Source: Alicyclobacillus mali NBRC 102425 (lineage in GTDB: Bacteria; Bacillota; Bacilli; Alicyclobacillales; Alicyclobacillaceae). Taken from it: a DNA stretch of 64,000 nucleotides. The stretch lies in contig NZ_BCSG01000012.1 of NCBI RefSeq assembly GCF_001570745.1, positions 1 to 64,000 of the forward strand, given 5' to 3'. Of this stretch, positions 18,175 to 27,339 are shown piece after piece (the first letter of the stretch is position 1; each line of letters opens with the position of its first letter). The position numbers and the translations under genes were made by a program. The notes under the pieces are model-generated. The model ran no database searches. It saw nothing but the letters and a program-made list of their open reading frames with translations, and had not been told where the DNA came from.

Positions 18175-19275
18175 GTGAGCGACGAGGAACTCGCAATTCT
18201 GTGGTCGCTCTGTCCAGGGTTGGCGCCGAGCACCCTGCGGCGGCTGGTGCGTATCTTTGGCGGGATTCGGGCATTTCACGAGGCGCAGGTGGGGGACTGG
18301 GCGGCAAGCGGGGGAGTGGAAGACGCTCAGGTGAGTCGCATGGACGCCTGGCGGCGAACGCTGCCTTGTCCAGATCACCTGAAGCGGCAGTTGGCATCGC
18401 GGGGCATTGTCGTGATCGGGCGTGGTGCGAAGAACTATCCGGACCGCCTGTTGCAGCTCGCGGACCCGCCCATAGCCTTGTTTGTGCGCGGGCGGGCGGA
18501 ACTTCTTGTCGCGGAGCGGCAGACATTCGCAATTGTCGGGACGCGGCGCATGACAGGTTATGGTATGGAAGCGGCGCGATGGATCGCCGGCGAGATGGCA
18601 CGACGGGAGGCGGTCATCGTCTCGGGACTTGCCCTGGGCGTCGATGCGACGGCGCATGCTGCTGCCCTTGAGATGGGAGGCGATACGGTCGCCGTGCTCG
18701 GGTGTGGTATTGACCGATGTTATCCGCCGTCCAATCGGCGCCTGTACGACCAAATCGCTTCCTCCGGAGCGCTTGTCAGCGAATACCCACCAGGTACACC
18801 TGTTCGCAAATATCACTTTCCCGAGCGAAACCGATTAATTGCATCGCTAAGTGGAGCGGTCGTCGTAGTCCAGGCGGGGGACCGGAGCGGAGCTCTGATC
18901 ACCGCTCAGTATGCGCTCGAGTTGGGGCGGGACGTGTACGCTGTGCCGGGGCCCATCACGTCGCGAGCCAGTCGCGGAGTGAACAGGCTGATGTTTGACG
19001 GTGCCATCCCACTCGTTGACCCTAGTGACCTGTGGCCCGGAGAAGCGGGCGTTCGTGAACAGCATGTGGGGAAAGTTCCTGCGCACCTTGAACCGTGCTA
19101 TCGGGCGTTAGGTCGGCACCAGCCCATCCGCGCAGGAGAACTCGCGATTGTCGCCGAGTTGGACGCCGGATACGTGTTCGGCGCCTTGCTCGAGATGGAA
19201 CTTGCGCGGATGGTTGAACGACTGCCCGACGGAACGTACCATCTTCGGCCCGCGAGCTTCGCCAGTGATGGATAA
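18175..19275 (+). CDS. dprA: DNA processing protein A
   Basis: A 366-residue protein that binds incoming single-stranded DNA and loads RecA during transformation. The Rossmann core shows AIVGTRRMTGYG, SGLALGVDATAH, PVRKYHFPERNR and DRSGALITAQYALE. An N-terminal helix-hairpin/SAM-like part (residues 1-75) and a C-terminal winged-helix-like part (from about residue 300) flank it. GTG 18175 has GGAGGG six bases before it. With comM close by, this gives two transformation genes in the region. Confidence 0.95.
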   Translation: MSDEELAILWSLCPGLAPSTLRRLVRIFGGIRAFHEAQVGDWAASGGVEDAQVSRMDAWRRTLPCPDHLKRQLASRGIVVIGRGAKNYPDRLLQLADPPIALFVRGRAELLVAERQTFAIVGTRRMTGYGMEAARWIAGEMARREAVIVSGLALGVDATAHAAALEMGGDTVAVLGCGIDRCYPPSNRRLYDQIASSGALVSEYPPGTPVRKYHFPERNRLIASLSGAVVVVQAGDRSGALITAQYALELGRDVYAVPGPITSRASRGVNRLMFDGAIPLVDPSDLWPGEAGVREQHVGKVPAHLEPCYRALGRHQPIRAGELAIVAELDAGYVFGALLEMELARMVERLPDGTYHLRPASFASDG

Positions 19276-19342
19276 GCCAATGAATGGCATGTTATTTACG
19301 TTCCTCGCCGCCCATCCTACACATGGGATTGGGGGCGATGGT

Positions 19343-20239
19343 ATGCAAGGATATCGCCGTTCTAGGTTGTTCCCTTCGTTGCTGGCGATGAGTTGGGCGG
19401 TTTTATGCGCATGGTTGTGTCTTCCCGAGTCTTGTGGAGCCACGCTGGGAAGGTGGAACCATGCTGAGCGCCCGAGTGATTCGGAAACGCACGCCGCAGC
19501 GCAGTCTGTATGGACTGTGGGCGATCGCGGCGAGCACATCTGGGTATTGCACGTGGTTCTTGCAGAACTGGGTTACTTGCCATTCACCTATCACTGCGTA
19601 ATGCCCACGGACCGCCTGTATGCTCAGGACTGGTCACATGCCCCATTGGGCGCCTGGACCTGGAATTCGTCCGACCTGCCCCCTGTGTTACGGCGAACGT
19701 GGGATCCAAATCAATTTACCGAGATCACGAAAGGTGCGGTCATGCGCTTCGAGTCGGACCATGGCCTGCGCGTGGATGGCTATGCGGGGCCTCGCGTGCG
19801 CCGAATGCTCCAACTTGCCATGGCGCTTCATCTGCGTACGGCGCAACCGTATCGCTTGGTGATGGTGGATCAAGCTGTTCCACAGCGGCTTTGCGTGTGG
19901 GAAGATGGCCGCGGTGTGGTCTTCCAAACGTTGTGCAGCACGGGGCTTCCATCAGCTCCTACACAACCTGGTCTGCATGTCATCTTCCTGCGCAATCGTG
20001 AACAGACCATGCAGGGGGGAGGGCCAAGCGGTCGCCCGTACCGGGTGGAACATGTTCCGTATGTCAGCTTCTTTTACGGAGAACAGGCCATTCACGGCTT
20101 CCCTCGGACTGTCTATGGCGGGCCTCAGAGCGCAGGGTGTGTGGAGCTTCCGATTGCAGCAGCCGAGCGGGTGTGGCAACTCACCGGGTACGGCACACTG
20201 GTATTCGTGTCGCAACACAAGGCCAATGGAACGGGGTAG
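19343..20239 (+). CDS. Secreted L,D-transpeptidase (YkuD) with peptidoglycan-binding domain
   Basis: A 298-residue exported protein. A signal peptide covers about residues 1-34 (LLAMSWAVLCAWL). A peptidoglycan-binding-1-like domain (LAELGYLPF ... MRFESDHGLRVDGYAGPRVRRML) comes before a C-terminal YkuD fold with the pattern HGFPRTVYGGPQSAGC. The cysteine of SAGC should be the nucleophile. The usual SHGCIR is here SAGCVEL, so the second histidine and the arginine are missing. ATG 19343 is chosen because it gives the signal peptide; the ribosome binding site (GGGGGC) is modest. The substrate should be a peptidoglycan tetrapeptide. Confidence 0.85.
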   Translation: MQGYRRSRLFPSLLAMSWAVLCAWLCLPESCGATLGRWNHAERPSDSETHAAAQSVWTVGDRGEHIWVLHVVLAELGYLPFTYHCVMPTDRLYAQDWSHAPLGAWTWNSSDLPPVLRRTWDPNQFTEITKGAVMRFESDHGLRVDGYAGPRVRRMLQLAMALHLRTAQPYRLVMVDQAVPQRLCVWEDGRGVVFQTLCSTGLPSAPTQPGLHVIFLRNREQTMQGGGPSGRPYRVEHVPYVSFFYGEQAIHGFPRTVYGGPQSAGCVELPIAAAERVWQLTGYGTLVFVSQHKANGTG

Positions 20240-20325
20240 GCGAAAGAGCAGAAGTCACCTGTGATGTCAACAAGTTTGGGTTTTCGCGCGACAGTCAGGT
20301 TGGTATGATGGTCGTCGTCCAAGAC

Positions 20326-20447
20326 TTTGCCGAATCGCGCACGCGCGCGTACGGGGGATGAAAGGCCTCGGGCCTTGGGGTGAACGCGTCACAGGGCGCG
20401 AAGGGGACTCGTTACCCGAACCCGACAACTAACCTCGGAGGCGGAAA
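20326..20447 (+). ncRNA. Cyclic di-AMP riboswitch (ydaO type), second copy
   Basis: Conserved blocks are GTACGGGGGATGA (about 20349-20361), TTGGGGTGAA (20375-20384) and CCCGAACCCGACAACTAAC (20415-20433) followed by CTCGGAGGCG. TTTGCCG (20326-20332) can pair with CGGAAA (20442-20447) with one bulged base to close P1. The usual CAGCTAAC is CAACTAAC here. A possible -10 (TATGAT, 20304-20309) precedes it. Downstream is a LysM wall hydrolase, a classic target type for this class. Confidence 0.88.
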
Positions 20448-20464
20448 ACGAGAGGATGGATGAC

Positions 20465-21253
20465 ATGCGTTTTCGATCTTGGTGTCTCGCGGGATGCGCC
20501 ATGGCGTTGACGGCAGGGGTTGGCGTTTCCTCCGCGTTCGCGGCAACCACCACCGTGGAGCCTGGGCAGTCACTATGGACTATCGCACAGGCGCACGACC
20601 TTCCCGTTCAGTTGTTGGAAGACGCAAACCCAGACGTGACCCCGCAGAATCTGCCCATTGGCTCGTCGGTGCAAATCCCAGAGGTTCAAAACGTCACGGT
20701 CAAGTCGGGCGACACGCTGTTCCTCATTGGCAAACGGTTCGGCATCTCCACGAAAGAGATGTTGGCTGCGAATCCCTCTGTCGATCCCCTGAATCTTCCG
20801 ATTGGATCCACCGTCCGGGTTCCGGTTGGCTTAGCGCAGACTTCACACATGCTACAGGCCCATGTTGCCGCATCCACCTCCGCGTCGTCCAGTGACCTGT
20901 ACTGGCTAGAGCATGTGATTCATGCGGAAGCCGGTGGCGAGTCGCTTCAGGCGCAAATCGCTGTTGGCGACGTGATCATGCATCGAATCGCCGCAGGTGG
21001 ATACGGGAGCACGGTGCAACAGGTTGTATTTCAGGTCAGTGACGGCCACTACCAATTTGAAAGCGTCGCGAATGGCTATATTTACTCTCAGCCGAATGCG
21101 CAGAACGTACAGGCTGCTCTCGACGTCTTGAAGGGGGACGATATCGTCCCGGGCGCGTTGGTGTTCTACAATCCCTCCGAAACGCCCGCCGGGAGCTGGG
21201 TCTGGCAGCAGCCCGTGATCGCGGAAATCGGTCATCTCGTCTTCGCCAAATAA
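20465..21253 (+). CDS. LysM-domain cell wall hydrolase (SleB/CwlJ type)
   Basis: A 262-residue secreted protein. After a signal peptide (residues 1-27, ending SSAFA) come two LysM domains (about 28-73 and 77-120, with GQSLWTIA and SGDTLFLIG) that bind glycan chains. The C-terminal Hydrolase_2 domain has HAEAGGES, where the glutamate is the likely catalytic residue; relatives cut cortex or wall peptidoglycan. ATG 20465 is nine bases after GAGG (20452-20455), while ATG 20456 is too close to it. Control by the c-di-AMP riboswitch is direct from position. Confidence 0.9.
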   Translation: MRFRSWCLAGCAMALTAGVGVSSAFAATTTVEPGQSLWTIAQAHDLPVQLLEDANPDVTPQNLPIGSSVQIPEVQNVTVKSGDTLFLIGKRFGISTKEMLAANPSVDPLNLPIGSTVRVPVGLAQTSHMLQAHVAASTSASSSDLYWLEHVIHAEAGGESLQAQIAVGDVIMHRIAAGGYGSTVQQVVFQVSDGHYQFESVANGYIYSQPNAQNVQAALDVLKGDDIVPGALVFYNPSETPAGSWVWQQPVIAEIGHLVFAK

Positions 21254-21264
21254 CAGAGCGCTGA

Positions 21265-21312
21265 CAAGAGCCAGGTCGCTTAGATGCCGAACCCTGGCTC
21301 TTGCGCGTTTTC
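21265..21312 (+). terminator. Terminator between convergent genes
   Basis: CAAGAGCCAGG (21265-21275) and CCTGGCTCTTG (21293-21303) form a perfect 11-base stem with a 17-base loop, then CGCGTTTTC. It closes the hydrolase transcript. Confidence 0.75.
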
Positions 21313-21328
21313 GGGCGTTGCGCCGACG

Positions 21329-22216
21329 TCAAGGGTTGGACGGCTCGGCTGCCAGTGCTTCTTCTGCCATTTGTAAGATACCGTGCAAACTCTCTGCGCC
21401 AGCGATGAACCGCGCAGGATGGCAAAATACTGCATCTTCCACGCCACAGACGGACACGAGCTCTTCCCCTTCTTTTCCCGCCCACTCGCTCGGCAACGGT
21501 TTTCGCGCTTCGAAGGTCCCAGGGCCTTTCGGGACGACCTGCAGACGATATTGGCCCGTCTTGTCCGGAAAGGCGACGTACAACACTTCTCCAGATGGAT
21601 CGATCTCGAGGAGTGTTTCCGTCCACGGGCAGCAAGTTGGCAAGACCAGGAGCGCAGGCTCTTTCCGCGCCGCATACGCCGTTTTCACGATTTCGGTCGC
21701 CTGTATTCTGCTGATCTCGTGGTTGGCGTAGTTCATGAGGATCTGCGTGGCAAACTCCAATGCCCGTTCAAATGCGCGGTTTTCGTCTTCCTGCGAGTTC
21801 CAAGTGGGGTTAAACGAACCGACGAGTTCCGATATCCCCTTAATGCGCATGTCGCGTTCGAGTTCGATGCCGTTGTCGATCGCGTCAATGGCCTGGAACA
21901 GTTTGTCATCGATGTTGTTGCACACCAAGGCGCGATCTTCTTCGCGTTCGACGCCGAGCGCCGTTAGAAACCGATCTCCAAAATCCCGCCAGATGAGGCC
22001 TGCCGCGGCATAGGGAATTCCGTTCGGGCGGTGTGTTTTGTGCACAGTGTGGTGATCGTACGGCCCGCCGCCGACATCAACGACGAGATCGCACTTGGCC
22101 AGAATGGACTTGTTTCGCGTTCGCACGATAACGGCGTCTGGATAAATGGTTCGCAGAATGGCGACAGCAAACACTTCATCTGCATGGAACTTTCCATGGT
22201 GCGTACCTATTTTCAT
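21329..22216 (-). CDS. MYG1/UPF0160 family metal-dependent protein
   Basis: A 295-residue member of the MYG1 family. GTHHGKFHADEVFAVAIL at the N-terminus and DVGGGPYDHH about 40 residues later are the metal-binding DHH-like blocks. Eukaryotic MYG1 was reported as an RNA exonuclease, but the bacterial role is not known. ATG 22216 has AAGGTGG upstream at a rather long spacing of 11; an in-frame GTG at 22231 is closer to the site. It faces topA divergently across 240 bases. Confidence 0.87.
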   Translation of the reverse strand: MKIGTHHGKFHADEVFAVAILRTIYPDAVIVRTRNKSILAKCDLVVDVGGGPYDHHTVHKTHRPNGIPYAAAGLIWRDFGDRFLTALGVEREEDRALVCNNIDDKLFQAIDAIDNGIELERDMRIKGISELVGSFNPTWNSQEDENRAFERALEFATQILMNYANHEISRIQATEIVKTAYAARKEPALLVLPTCCPWTETLLEIDPSGEVLYVAFPDKTGQYRLQVVPKGPGTFEARKPLPSEWAGKEGEELVSVCGVEDAVFCHPARFIAGAESLHGILQMAEEALAAEPSNP

Positions 22217-22371
22217 AAGGATATGAACCACCTTGCCAACGGATGGACGGCGCGACCCGCCTCTGCCTTCACGTTACCATTCACGTCGTGGGGAGCACAA
22301 CTGGAACTTTCGCTCTACCCACCGAAGGTCGGTTGACCATGAACGGGTCCCACGGGGCCACATGCGTATGG

Positions 22372-22400
22372 TTTGCAAAGGAAAGGATCGCGGTGATAAT
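22372..22400 (+). promoter_or_regulatory. Putative topA promoter
   Basis: TTTGCA (22372-22377), 17 bases, GATAAT (22395-22400). It lies in the 240-base divergent gap before topA and gives a leader of about 50 bases. I saw no riboswitch or other gene in that gap. Confidence 0.6.
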
Positions 22401-22456
22401 ATGGTTTGAACCAAGGACAGGGTTTGCCAAGGCTGCGACGAATGGAGGATCGTGGC

Positions 22457-24547
22457 GTGTCAGACTATCTGGTCATCGTCGAGTCGCCTGCCAAGGCGAA
22501 GACGATTGGGAAATATTTGGGGAGCAAATACACCGTGAAAGCTTCCATGGGCCACGTGCGCGACTTGCCGAAGAGCCAGCTCGGCGTCGATGTGGAACAT
22601 GGGTTTGAACCGAAATATATCACCATTCGCGGCAAGGGTGACGTCATTAAAGCGCTTCGAGAGGCGAGCAAGAAAGCCAAAAAAGTGTATCTCGCGGCCG
22701 ACCCTGACCGCGAAGGAGAGGCAATCGCTTGGCACCTGCAGCATCTTCTCGATTTGAACCCTGACGACGATTGCCGTGTCGTCTTTCACGAGATCACCAA
22801 GGATGCTGTCAAACAGGCGTTTCAGCACCCTCGAAAAATTAATCGCGATCTCGTCAACGCGCAGCAGACTCGGCGAATCTTGGACCGACTTGTAGGGTAC
22901 AAGCTGAGCCCGTTGCTCTGGCGAAAGGTTAAGAAAGGCCTGTCGGCCGGCCGGGTGCAGTCTGTTGCGTTACGACTCGTCGTCGATCGCGAGCATGAAA
23001 TTCGTTCGTTTCAACCGGAGGAGTATTGGACCGTCGATGCGCATGGCCAGGTGCATGGGAAGAAGCTGGTGGCGCGGTTTTACGGTTATCACGAGGAAAA
23101 GACACCGCTTCCAAACGAAGCGGCCGTGCGGGAACTGTTGGCTCGCGTGGAAGGCCATTCGCTGGTGGTTCGTCGGGTCAAGAAGTCGGAGCGCAAGCGA
23201 AATCCGGCGGCGCCGTTCACCACGAGCAGCCTTCAGCAGGAAGCCGCTCGTAAACTGGGGTTTCGCGCGTACAAGACCATGCAAATTGCGCAACAGCTGT
23301 ATGAAGGTCTCGATGTGCCGGGAGAAGGAACGGTCGGTCTGATTACCTACATGCGAACCGACTCCACGCGCATCGCACAGTCCGCGCAGGAAGAAGCGAG
23401 GGCATACATTCGGCGGTCGTTTGGTGAAGATTACGTGCCGGATCGTCCACGGCAGTATGCCAAGAACGAGGACGCTCAGGACGCACATGAGGCCATTCGT
23501 CCCACTTCCGTGATGCGCCATCCTGATCAGTTGAAGGAACACGTGTCGCGCGATCAGTATCGCCTCTACAAGCTGATTTGGGAGCGATTTGTCGCAAGCC
23601 AGATGGAGTCGGCCGTGCTCGACACGACATCGGTCGATTTCGAGGCGAACGGCGCGTGGTTTCGCGCGACGGGCTCGGTGGTCCGGTTTCCTGGATTCAT
23701 GGCGCTCTACACCGAAGGACGTGATGACGACGGGGAGGAAGAGGAGGGTAAGCTGCTGCCGCCTCTCGAAGAGGGCGATGTCGTTCAGGTGAAGTCTTGG
23801 AAGCCGGAACAACATTTCACCCAGCCGCCTCCGCGTTACTCGGAGTCGTCTCTCGTCAAGGCGATGGAAGAGCTGGGGATTGGCCGGCCGAGCACATACG
23901 CGCCGACCATCGACATTCTGTTGAAGCGCGGATACGTTGTTTTGGAGCAGAAGCGGTTTGTCCCGACCGAACTCGGGGAAATCGTGGTGAACATCCTGAA
24001 GGATCACTTTCCGCAGCTCATCGACGTGTCGTTTACGGCCGACATGGAGAACAGGTTGGATAAGGTCGAAGAGGGCGACGCGAACTGGATCCAGTTGCTC
24101 GATCAGTTTTATCATGACTTTGAGAAGGATTTAAAGAAGGCGGAAAGCGCCCTGGGGCATGTCGAGCTGAAGGATGAGGTGTCGGATGTCCGCTGTGAAA
24201 AATGCGGCCGTCTGATGGTGTACAAGACGGGGAAGTACGGAAAGTTTCTCGCGTGCCCCGGGTTCCCAGAGTGCCGAAATACGAAACCCATCCTGAAGGA
24301 AATTCCTGTGCCGTGTCCGAAGTGCGGTAAACCGCTCGTGGAGCGCAGAGGGAAGTCGAGAAAAGTCTTTTACGGGTGCAGCGGGTATCCCGAATGCGAC
24401 TACGTGCTATGGCAGCGCCCGACGGGGCAGACGTGCCCGATCTGCGGTCACCCCATGATTGAAAAGGGAGGCAAGGGGAAGACCGTCGTCGTGTGCAGCA
24501 ATGAAAAGGCTCACTCGGCGTTGGAGACACAGGCACAGGCGAAATGA
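22457..24547 (+). CDS. topA: DNA topoisomerase I
   Basis: A 696-residue type IA topoisomerase that relaxes negative supercoils. The Toprim domain opens with YLVIVESPAKAKT and has ADPDREGEAIAWH. The active tyrosine is residue 298 in GLITYMRTDSTR. Three C-terminal zinc ribbons follow (CEKCG...C..FPEC, CPKCG...C..YPEC, CPICG...C), the last with a looser end. GTG 22457 is chosen because GGAGG lies eight bases before it. The length matches B. subtilis TopA. Confidence 0.97.
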   Translation: MSDYLVIVESPAKAKTIGKYLGSKYTVKASMGHVRDLPKSQLGVDVEHGFEPKYITIRGKGDVIKALREASKKAKKVYLAADPDREGEAIAWHLQHLLDLNPDDDCRVVFHEITKDAVKQAFQHPRKINRDLVNAQQTRRILDRLVGYKLSPLLWRKVKKGLSAGRVQSVALRLVVDREHEIRSFQPEEYWTVDAHGQVHGKKLVARFYGYHEEKTPLPNEAAVRELLARVEGHSLVVRRVKKSERKRNPAAPFTTSSLQQEAARKLGFRAYKTMQIAQQLYEGLDVPGEGTVGLITYMRTDSTRIAQSAQEEARAYIRRSFGEDYVPDRPRQYAKNEDAQDAHEAIRPTSVMRHPDQLKEHVSRDQYRLYKLIWERFVASQMESAVLDTTSVDFEANGAWFRATGSVVRFPGFMALYTEGRDDDGEEEEGKLLPPLEEGDVVQVKSWKPEQHFTQPPPRYSESSLVKAMEELGIGRPSTYAPTIDILLKRGYVVLEQKRFVPTELGEIVVNILKDHFPQLIDVSFTADMENRLDKVEEGDANWIQLLDQFYHDFEKDLKKAESALGHVELKDEVSDVRCEKCGRLMVYKTGKYGKFLACPGFPECRNTKPILKEIPVPCPKCGKPLVERRGKSRKVFYGCSGYPECDYVLWQRPTGQTCPICGHPMIEKGGKGKTVVVCSNEKAHSALETQAQAK

Positions 24548-24559
24548 GGAGGTGTCAGC

Positions 24560-25873
24560 GTGGCTCGTGTCACGGTGATCGGCGCGGGACTGGCTGGATC
24601 GGAGGCGGCTTGGCAAGCCGCGAATCGAGGTGCTGAGGTCACGCTGTACGAGATGCGCCCGGTTCATATGACGCCAGCCCATCACACTGACCGATTCGCG
24701 GAACTTGTGTGCACCAATTCGCTCAGGTCCAACAGTATCACGAACGCCGTGGGTCTGTTGAAGGAGGAAATGCGCAGGCTCAATTCGGTGATTATCCAGG
24801 CCGCGGACGCGCACGCCGTACCGGCCGGTAACGCCCTTGCCGTCGACCGAGACGGCTTTTCGCAGCGTGTGACGGAACTCGTCTCGAACCATCCGAACAT
24901 CAAGGTCATTCGTCGCGAAATGGAAGAGATCCCGAAGGATGGCGTCACGATTGTTGCAACGGGCCCCCTCACGTCTCAGGCGTTATCCGAGGACATCCGC
25001 CAGCTCGTGGGACATGGGGATCTGTATTTCTACGATGCTGCCGCGCCCATTGTCACCAAGGAATCCATCGACATGTCGAAGGTGTTCCTGCAGTCGAGAT
25101 ACGATCAGGGCGATGCTGCCTACATCAACTGCCCCATGACCGAAGAGGAATTTGATGCGTTTTACGACGCCCTCGTCCATGCGGAGTGCGCTGAGCTGAA
25201 GGATTTTGAAGAGGAGCGGTACTTCGAGGGTTGCATGCCCATCGAGACGTTGGCGAAGCGCGGCAAACAGACGCTGCTTTTTGGCCCCATGAAGCCGGTC
25301 GGCCTCCGCGATCCCAAGACGGGGAAGCGTCCGTTTGCGGTTGTGCAACTGAGGCAGGACAATGCGGCCGCTACGCTGTACAACATGGTGGGTTTTCAGA
25401 CGCACCTGAAGTGGGGCGAGCAGAAGCGGGTGTTCCGCATGATCCCTGGACTTGAACAGGCTGAATTCGTGCGATACGGAGTGATGCATCGGAATACGTA
25501 TATCAACAGCCCGGTCGCGCTCCTTCCCACGTACCAGTCGAAGGCGCGCCGGTCGCTGTTTTTTGCAGGCCAGATGACGGGCGTCGAGGGGTACGTCGAA
25601 TCCGCAGCTTCTGGCCTCATTGCGGGCATCAATGCGGCTCGCGTCGCGGCAGGTCAGGAGGCGCTCGAATTCCCGGCAACCACGTCGATAGGCAGTTTGG
25701 CGCACTATATCACGCATGCCTCGCCCGAAGGCTTCCAACCGATGAATGCGACCTTTGGCATTTTTCCGCCACTCGATCCGCCGGTCAAAGATAAGAAGGC
25801 TCGTTACGAGCGGTACGCCGCGCGGGCGCTGGAGGATCTCCAGGCTTTGATGAGGGAGTTGGAACGGGTGTGA
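24560..25873 (+). CDS. trmFO: Methylenetetrahydrofolate-tRNA-(uracil-5-)-methyltransferase TrmFO
   Basis: A 437-residue flavoprotein that makes 5-methyluridine at position 54 of tRNA using methylenetetrahydrofolate and reduced [17 protein letters not shown] is the FAD-binding P-loop; [18 protein letters not shown] and FEGCMPIE are family blocks with the catalytic cysteines. GTG 24560 has GAGGAGGTG upstream. It overlaps xerC by 4 bases. Confidence 0.97.
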   Translation: MARVTVIGAGLAGSEAAWQAANRGAEVTLYEMRPVHMTPAHHTDRFAELVCTNSLRSNSITNAVGLLKEEMRRLNSVIIQAADAHAVPAGNALAVDRDGFSQRVTELVSNHPNIKVIRREMEEIPKDGVTIVATGPLTSQALSEDIRQLVGHGDLYFYDAAAPIVTKESIDMSKVFLQSRYDQGDAAYINCPMTEEEFDAFYDALVHAECAELKDFEEERYFEGCMPIETLAKRGKQTLLFGPMKPVGLRDPKTGKRPFAVVQLRQDNAAATLYNMVGFQTHLKWGEQKRVFRMIPGLEQAEFVRYGVMHRNTYINSPVALLPTYQSKARRSLFFAGQMTGVEGYVESAASGLIAGINAARVAAGQEALEFPATTSIGSLAHYITHASPEGFQPMNATFGIFPPLDPPVKDKKARYERYAARALEDLQALMRELERV

Positions 25874-26793
25874 GTCCAACGGTCCAAATGGCCATTGAGG
25901 ACTTCCTGCGTGATGCGGCGCTTCAATTCAGCCCGCGCACCGTGCGCAGTTATGGGCAGGATCTCGAGGCGTTTCGGCAGTGGCTGGATCATCGTAACAT
26001 CCGTTGTATGAGCGAGCTCTCGACGCGGGATGTGCGTATGCACGCGAGCGACCTGCTGGCGAAAGGGGCCGCCAAGTCGAGTGTGGCGAGGCGGCTCTCG
26101 TGTTTGCGAACGTTTATGCGTTTTTGCGCCGATCGAGGTTGGTTGCGCCCGGGCATGGCAGAACACGTTCGCCTTCCAAAGAGGGAACGGCGTCTGCCAC
26201 GCTACTTGCACGAGGAAGAGGTGGCTGCGCTCCTCGATCACCTCAAGGGCGACGATTTCTCGACCCTACGGGATCGCGCTCTATTGGAGTTTCTCTACGC
26301 GACGGGGGTTCGCGTCAGCGAATGTGTGCATTTGGACGTAGCCGATCTCGACTTGGACACAGGTTTTGCGCGCGTTCTCGGCAAGGGAGGGCGCGAGCGC
26401 TACGTGATCATCGGGCGGCGGGCTGCGGAAGCCATTCGAAACTATCTCCCGCTTCGCGAGCGAGTGGCCTCCTGCCCGGCTGTCTTCATCCATCGTCGCG
26501 GAGGGCGCTTGACCGACCGCAGCGTGCGCCGGGTGTTAGCTCGGCGCATCGGAGAGGTTCCTGGTCTTCGTTCTGTCCATGTGCATGGCTTGCGCCATTC
26601 GTTCGCGACGCACATGCTGAATGGAGGGGCGGATCTCCGGAGCGTTCAGGAATTGTTGGGGCACGCGAGTTTGTCGAGCACGCAGATTTATACCCACACG
26701 AGCCGCGAGCAACTGGCTCGAGCGTATTACGCGGCGCATCCCCGTGCACGTCGAGGCAAACAGGGACGGGAGTCGAGCGAAGATGGCATATGA
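25870..26793 (+). CDS. xerC: Tyrosine recombinase XerC (CodV)
   Basis: A 307-residue site-specific recombinase that resolves chromosome dimers at dif with XerD. Catalytic residues visible are R148 (TGVRVSE), K172 (GKGGRER), H239 and R242 ([10 protein letters not shown]), H265 (LLGHASL) and Y274 (QIYTH). The N-terminal SAM-like core-binding domain covers about residues 5-90. It starts at GTG 25870, overlapping trmFO, and overlaps hslV by 11 bases, as in the codV operon of B. subtilis. Confidence 0.95.
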   Translation: MSPTVQMAIEDFLRDAALQFSPRTVRSYGQDLEAFRQWLDHRNIRCMSELSTRDVRMHASDLLAKGAAKSSVARRLSCLRTFMRFCADRGWLRPGMAEHVRLPKRERRLPRYLHEEEVAALLDHLKGDDFSTLRDRALLEFLYATGVRVSECVHLDVADLDLDTGFARVLGKGGRERYVIIGRRAAEAIRNYLPLRERVASCPAVFIHRRGGRLTDRSVRRVLARRIGEVPGLRSVHVHGLRHSFATHMLNGGADLRSVQELLGHASLSSTQIYTHTSREQLARAYYAAHPRARRGKQGRESSEDGI

Positions 26794-27328
26794 AATGCAC
26801 GGAACCACGATCTTTGCGATGTTGAGAGACGGGCGCGGTGCCATGGCAGGCGACGGCCAGGTTACGTTTGGGAACAGCATGGTCATGAAACATGGGGCTC
26901 GAAAGGTGCGCAGGCTGTATCACGATCGCGTGGTTGCGGGGTTCGCGGGCTCTGTAGCAGACGCGTTCACGTTGTTTGAGAAGTTCGAGAAGAAACTGGT
27001 TGAATTTCAAGGGAACCTGCCCCGGGCGGCCGTGGAACTTGCGAAGGAGTGGCGGTCTGACAAAGTGCTGCAAAAACTCGAAGCGATGTTGATTGTCATG
27101 GATTCGCGGGATCTCCTCATCGTCTCAGGGGGCGGAGAGGTGATTCAGCCGGACGACGGCATATGCGCTATCGGATCGGGCGGCGGATACGCACTCGCGG
27201 CCGGTCGCGCATTGGCCCGGAATACGCAACTCGAGCCTGCCGAGATTGCGAAGCAGTCTCTACTCATCGCTTCTGAGATTTGTGTGTACACGAACGACCA
27301 CATTGTCCTTGAGACTGTCGGGGTATAG
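26783..27328 (+). CDS. hslV: ATP-dependent protease peptidase subunit HslV (ClpQ)
   Basis: A 181-residue proteasome-like peptidase. [24 protein letters not shown] is split here as TTIFA ... [10 protein letters not shown] and is diagnostic. The catalytic threonine is expected to be the first T of TTIF, but the gene reads MAYEMHG before it, so processing or an in-frame start at ATG 26795 (MHGTTIF) is needed. GGGAG lies ten bases before ATG 26783. It pairs with hslU 11 bases downstream. Confidence 0.94.
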   Translation: MAYEMHGTTIFAMLRDGRGAMAGDGQVTFGNSMVMKHGARKVRRLYHDRVVAGFAGSVADAFTLFEKFEKKLVEFQGNLPRAAVELAKEWRSDKVLQKLEAMLIVMDSRDLLIVSGGGEVIQPDDGICAIGSGGGYALAAGRALARNTQLEPAEIAKQSLLIASEICVYTNDHIVLETVGV

Positions 27329-27339
27329 GGGGATGACTC

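Noticed and set aside
22217-22456. Possible riboswitch or small gene in the MYG1-topA gap
   Set aside because: Only a sigma-A-like promoter was found; no conserved aptamer blocks or frame with a ribosome binding site.
22970-24115. 381-codon open frame on the minus strand
   Set aside because: Antisense to topA including its active-site tyrosine region; no start site support.
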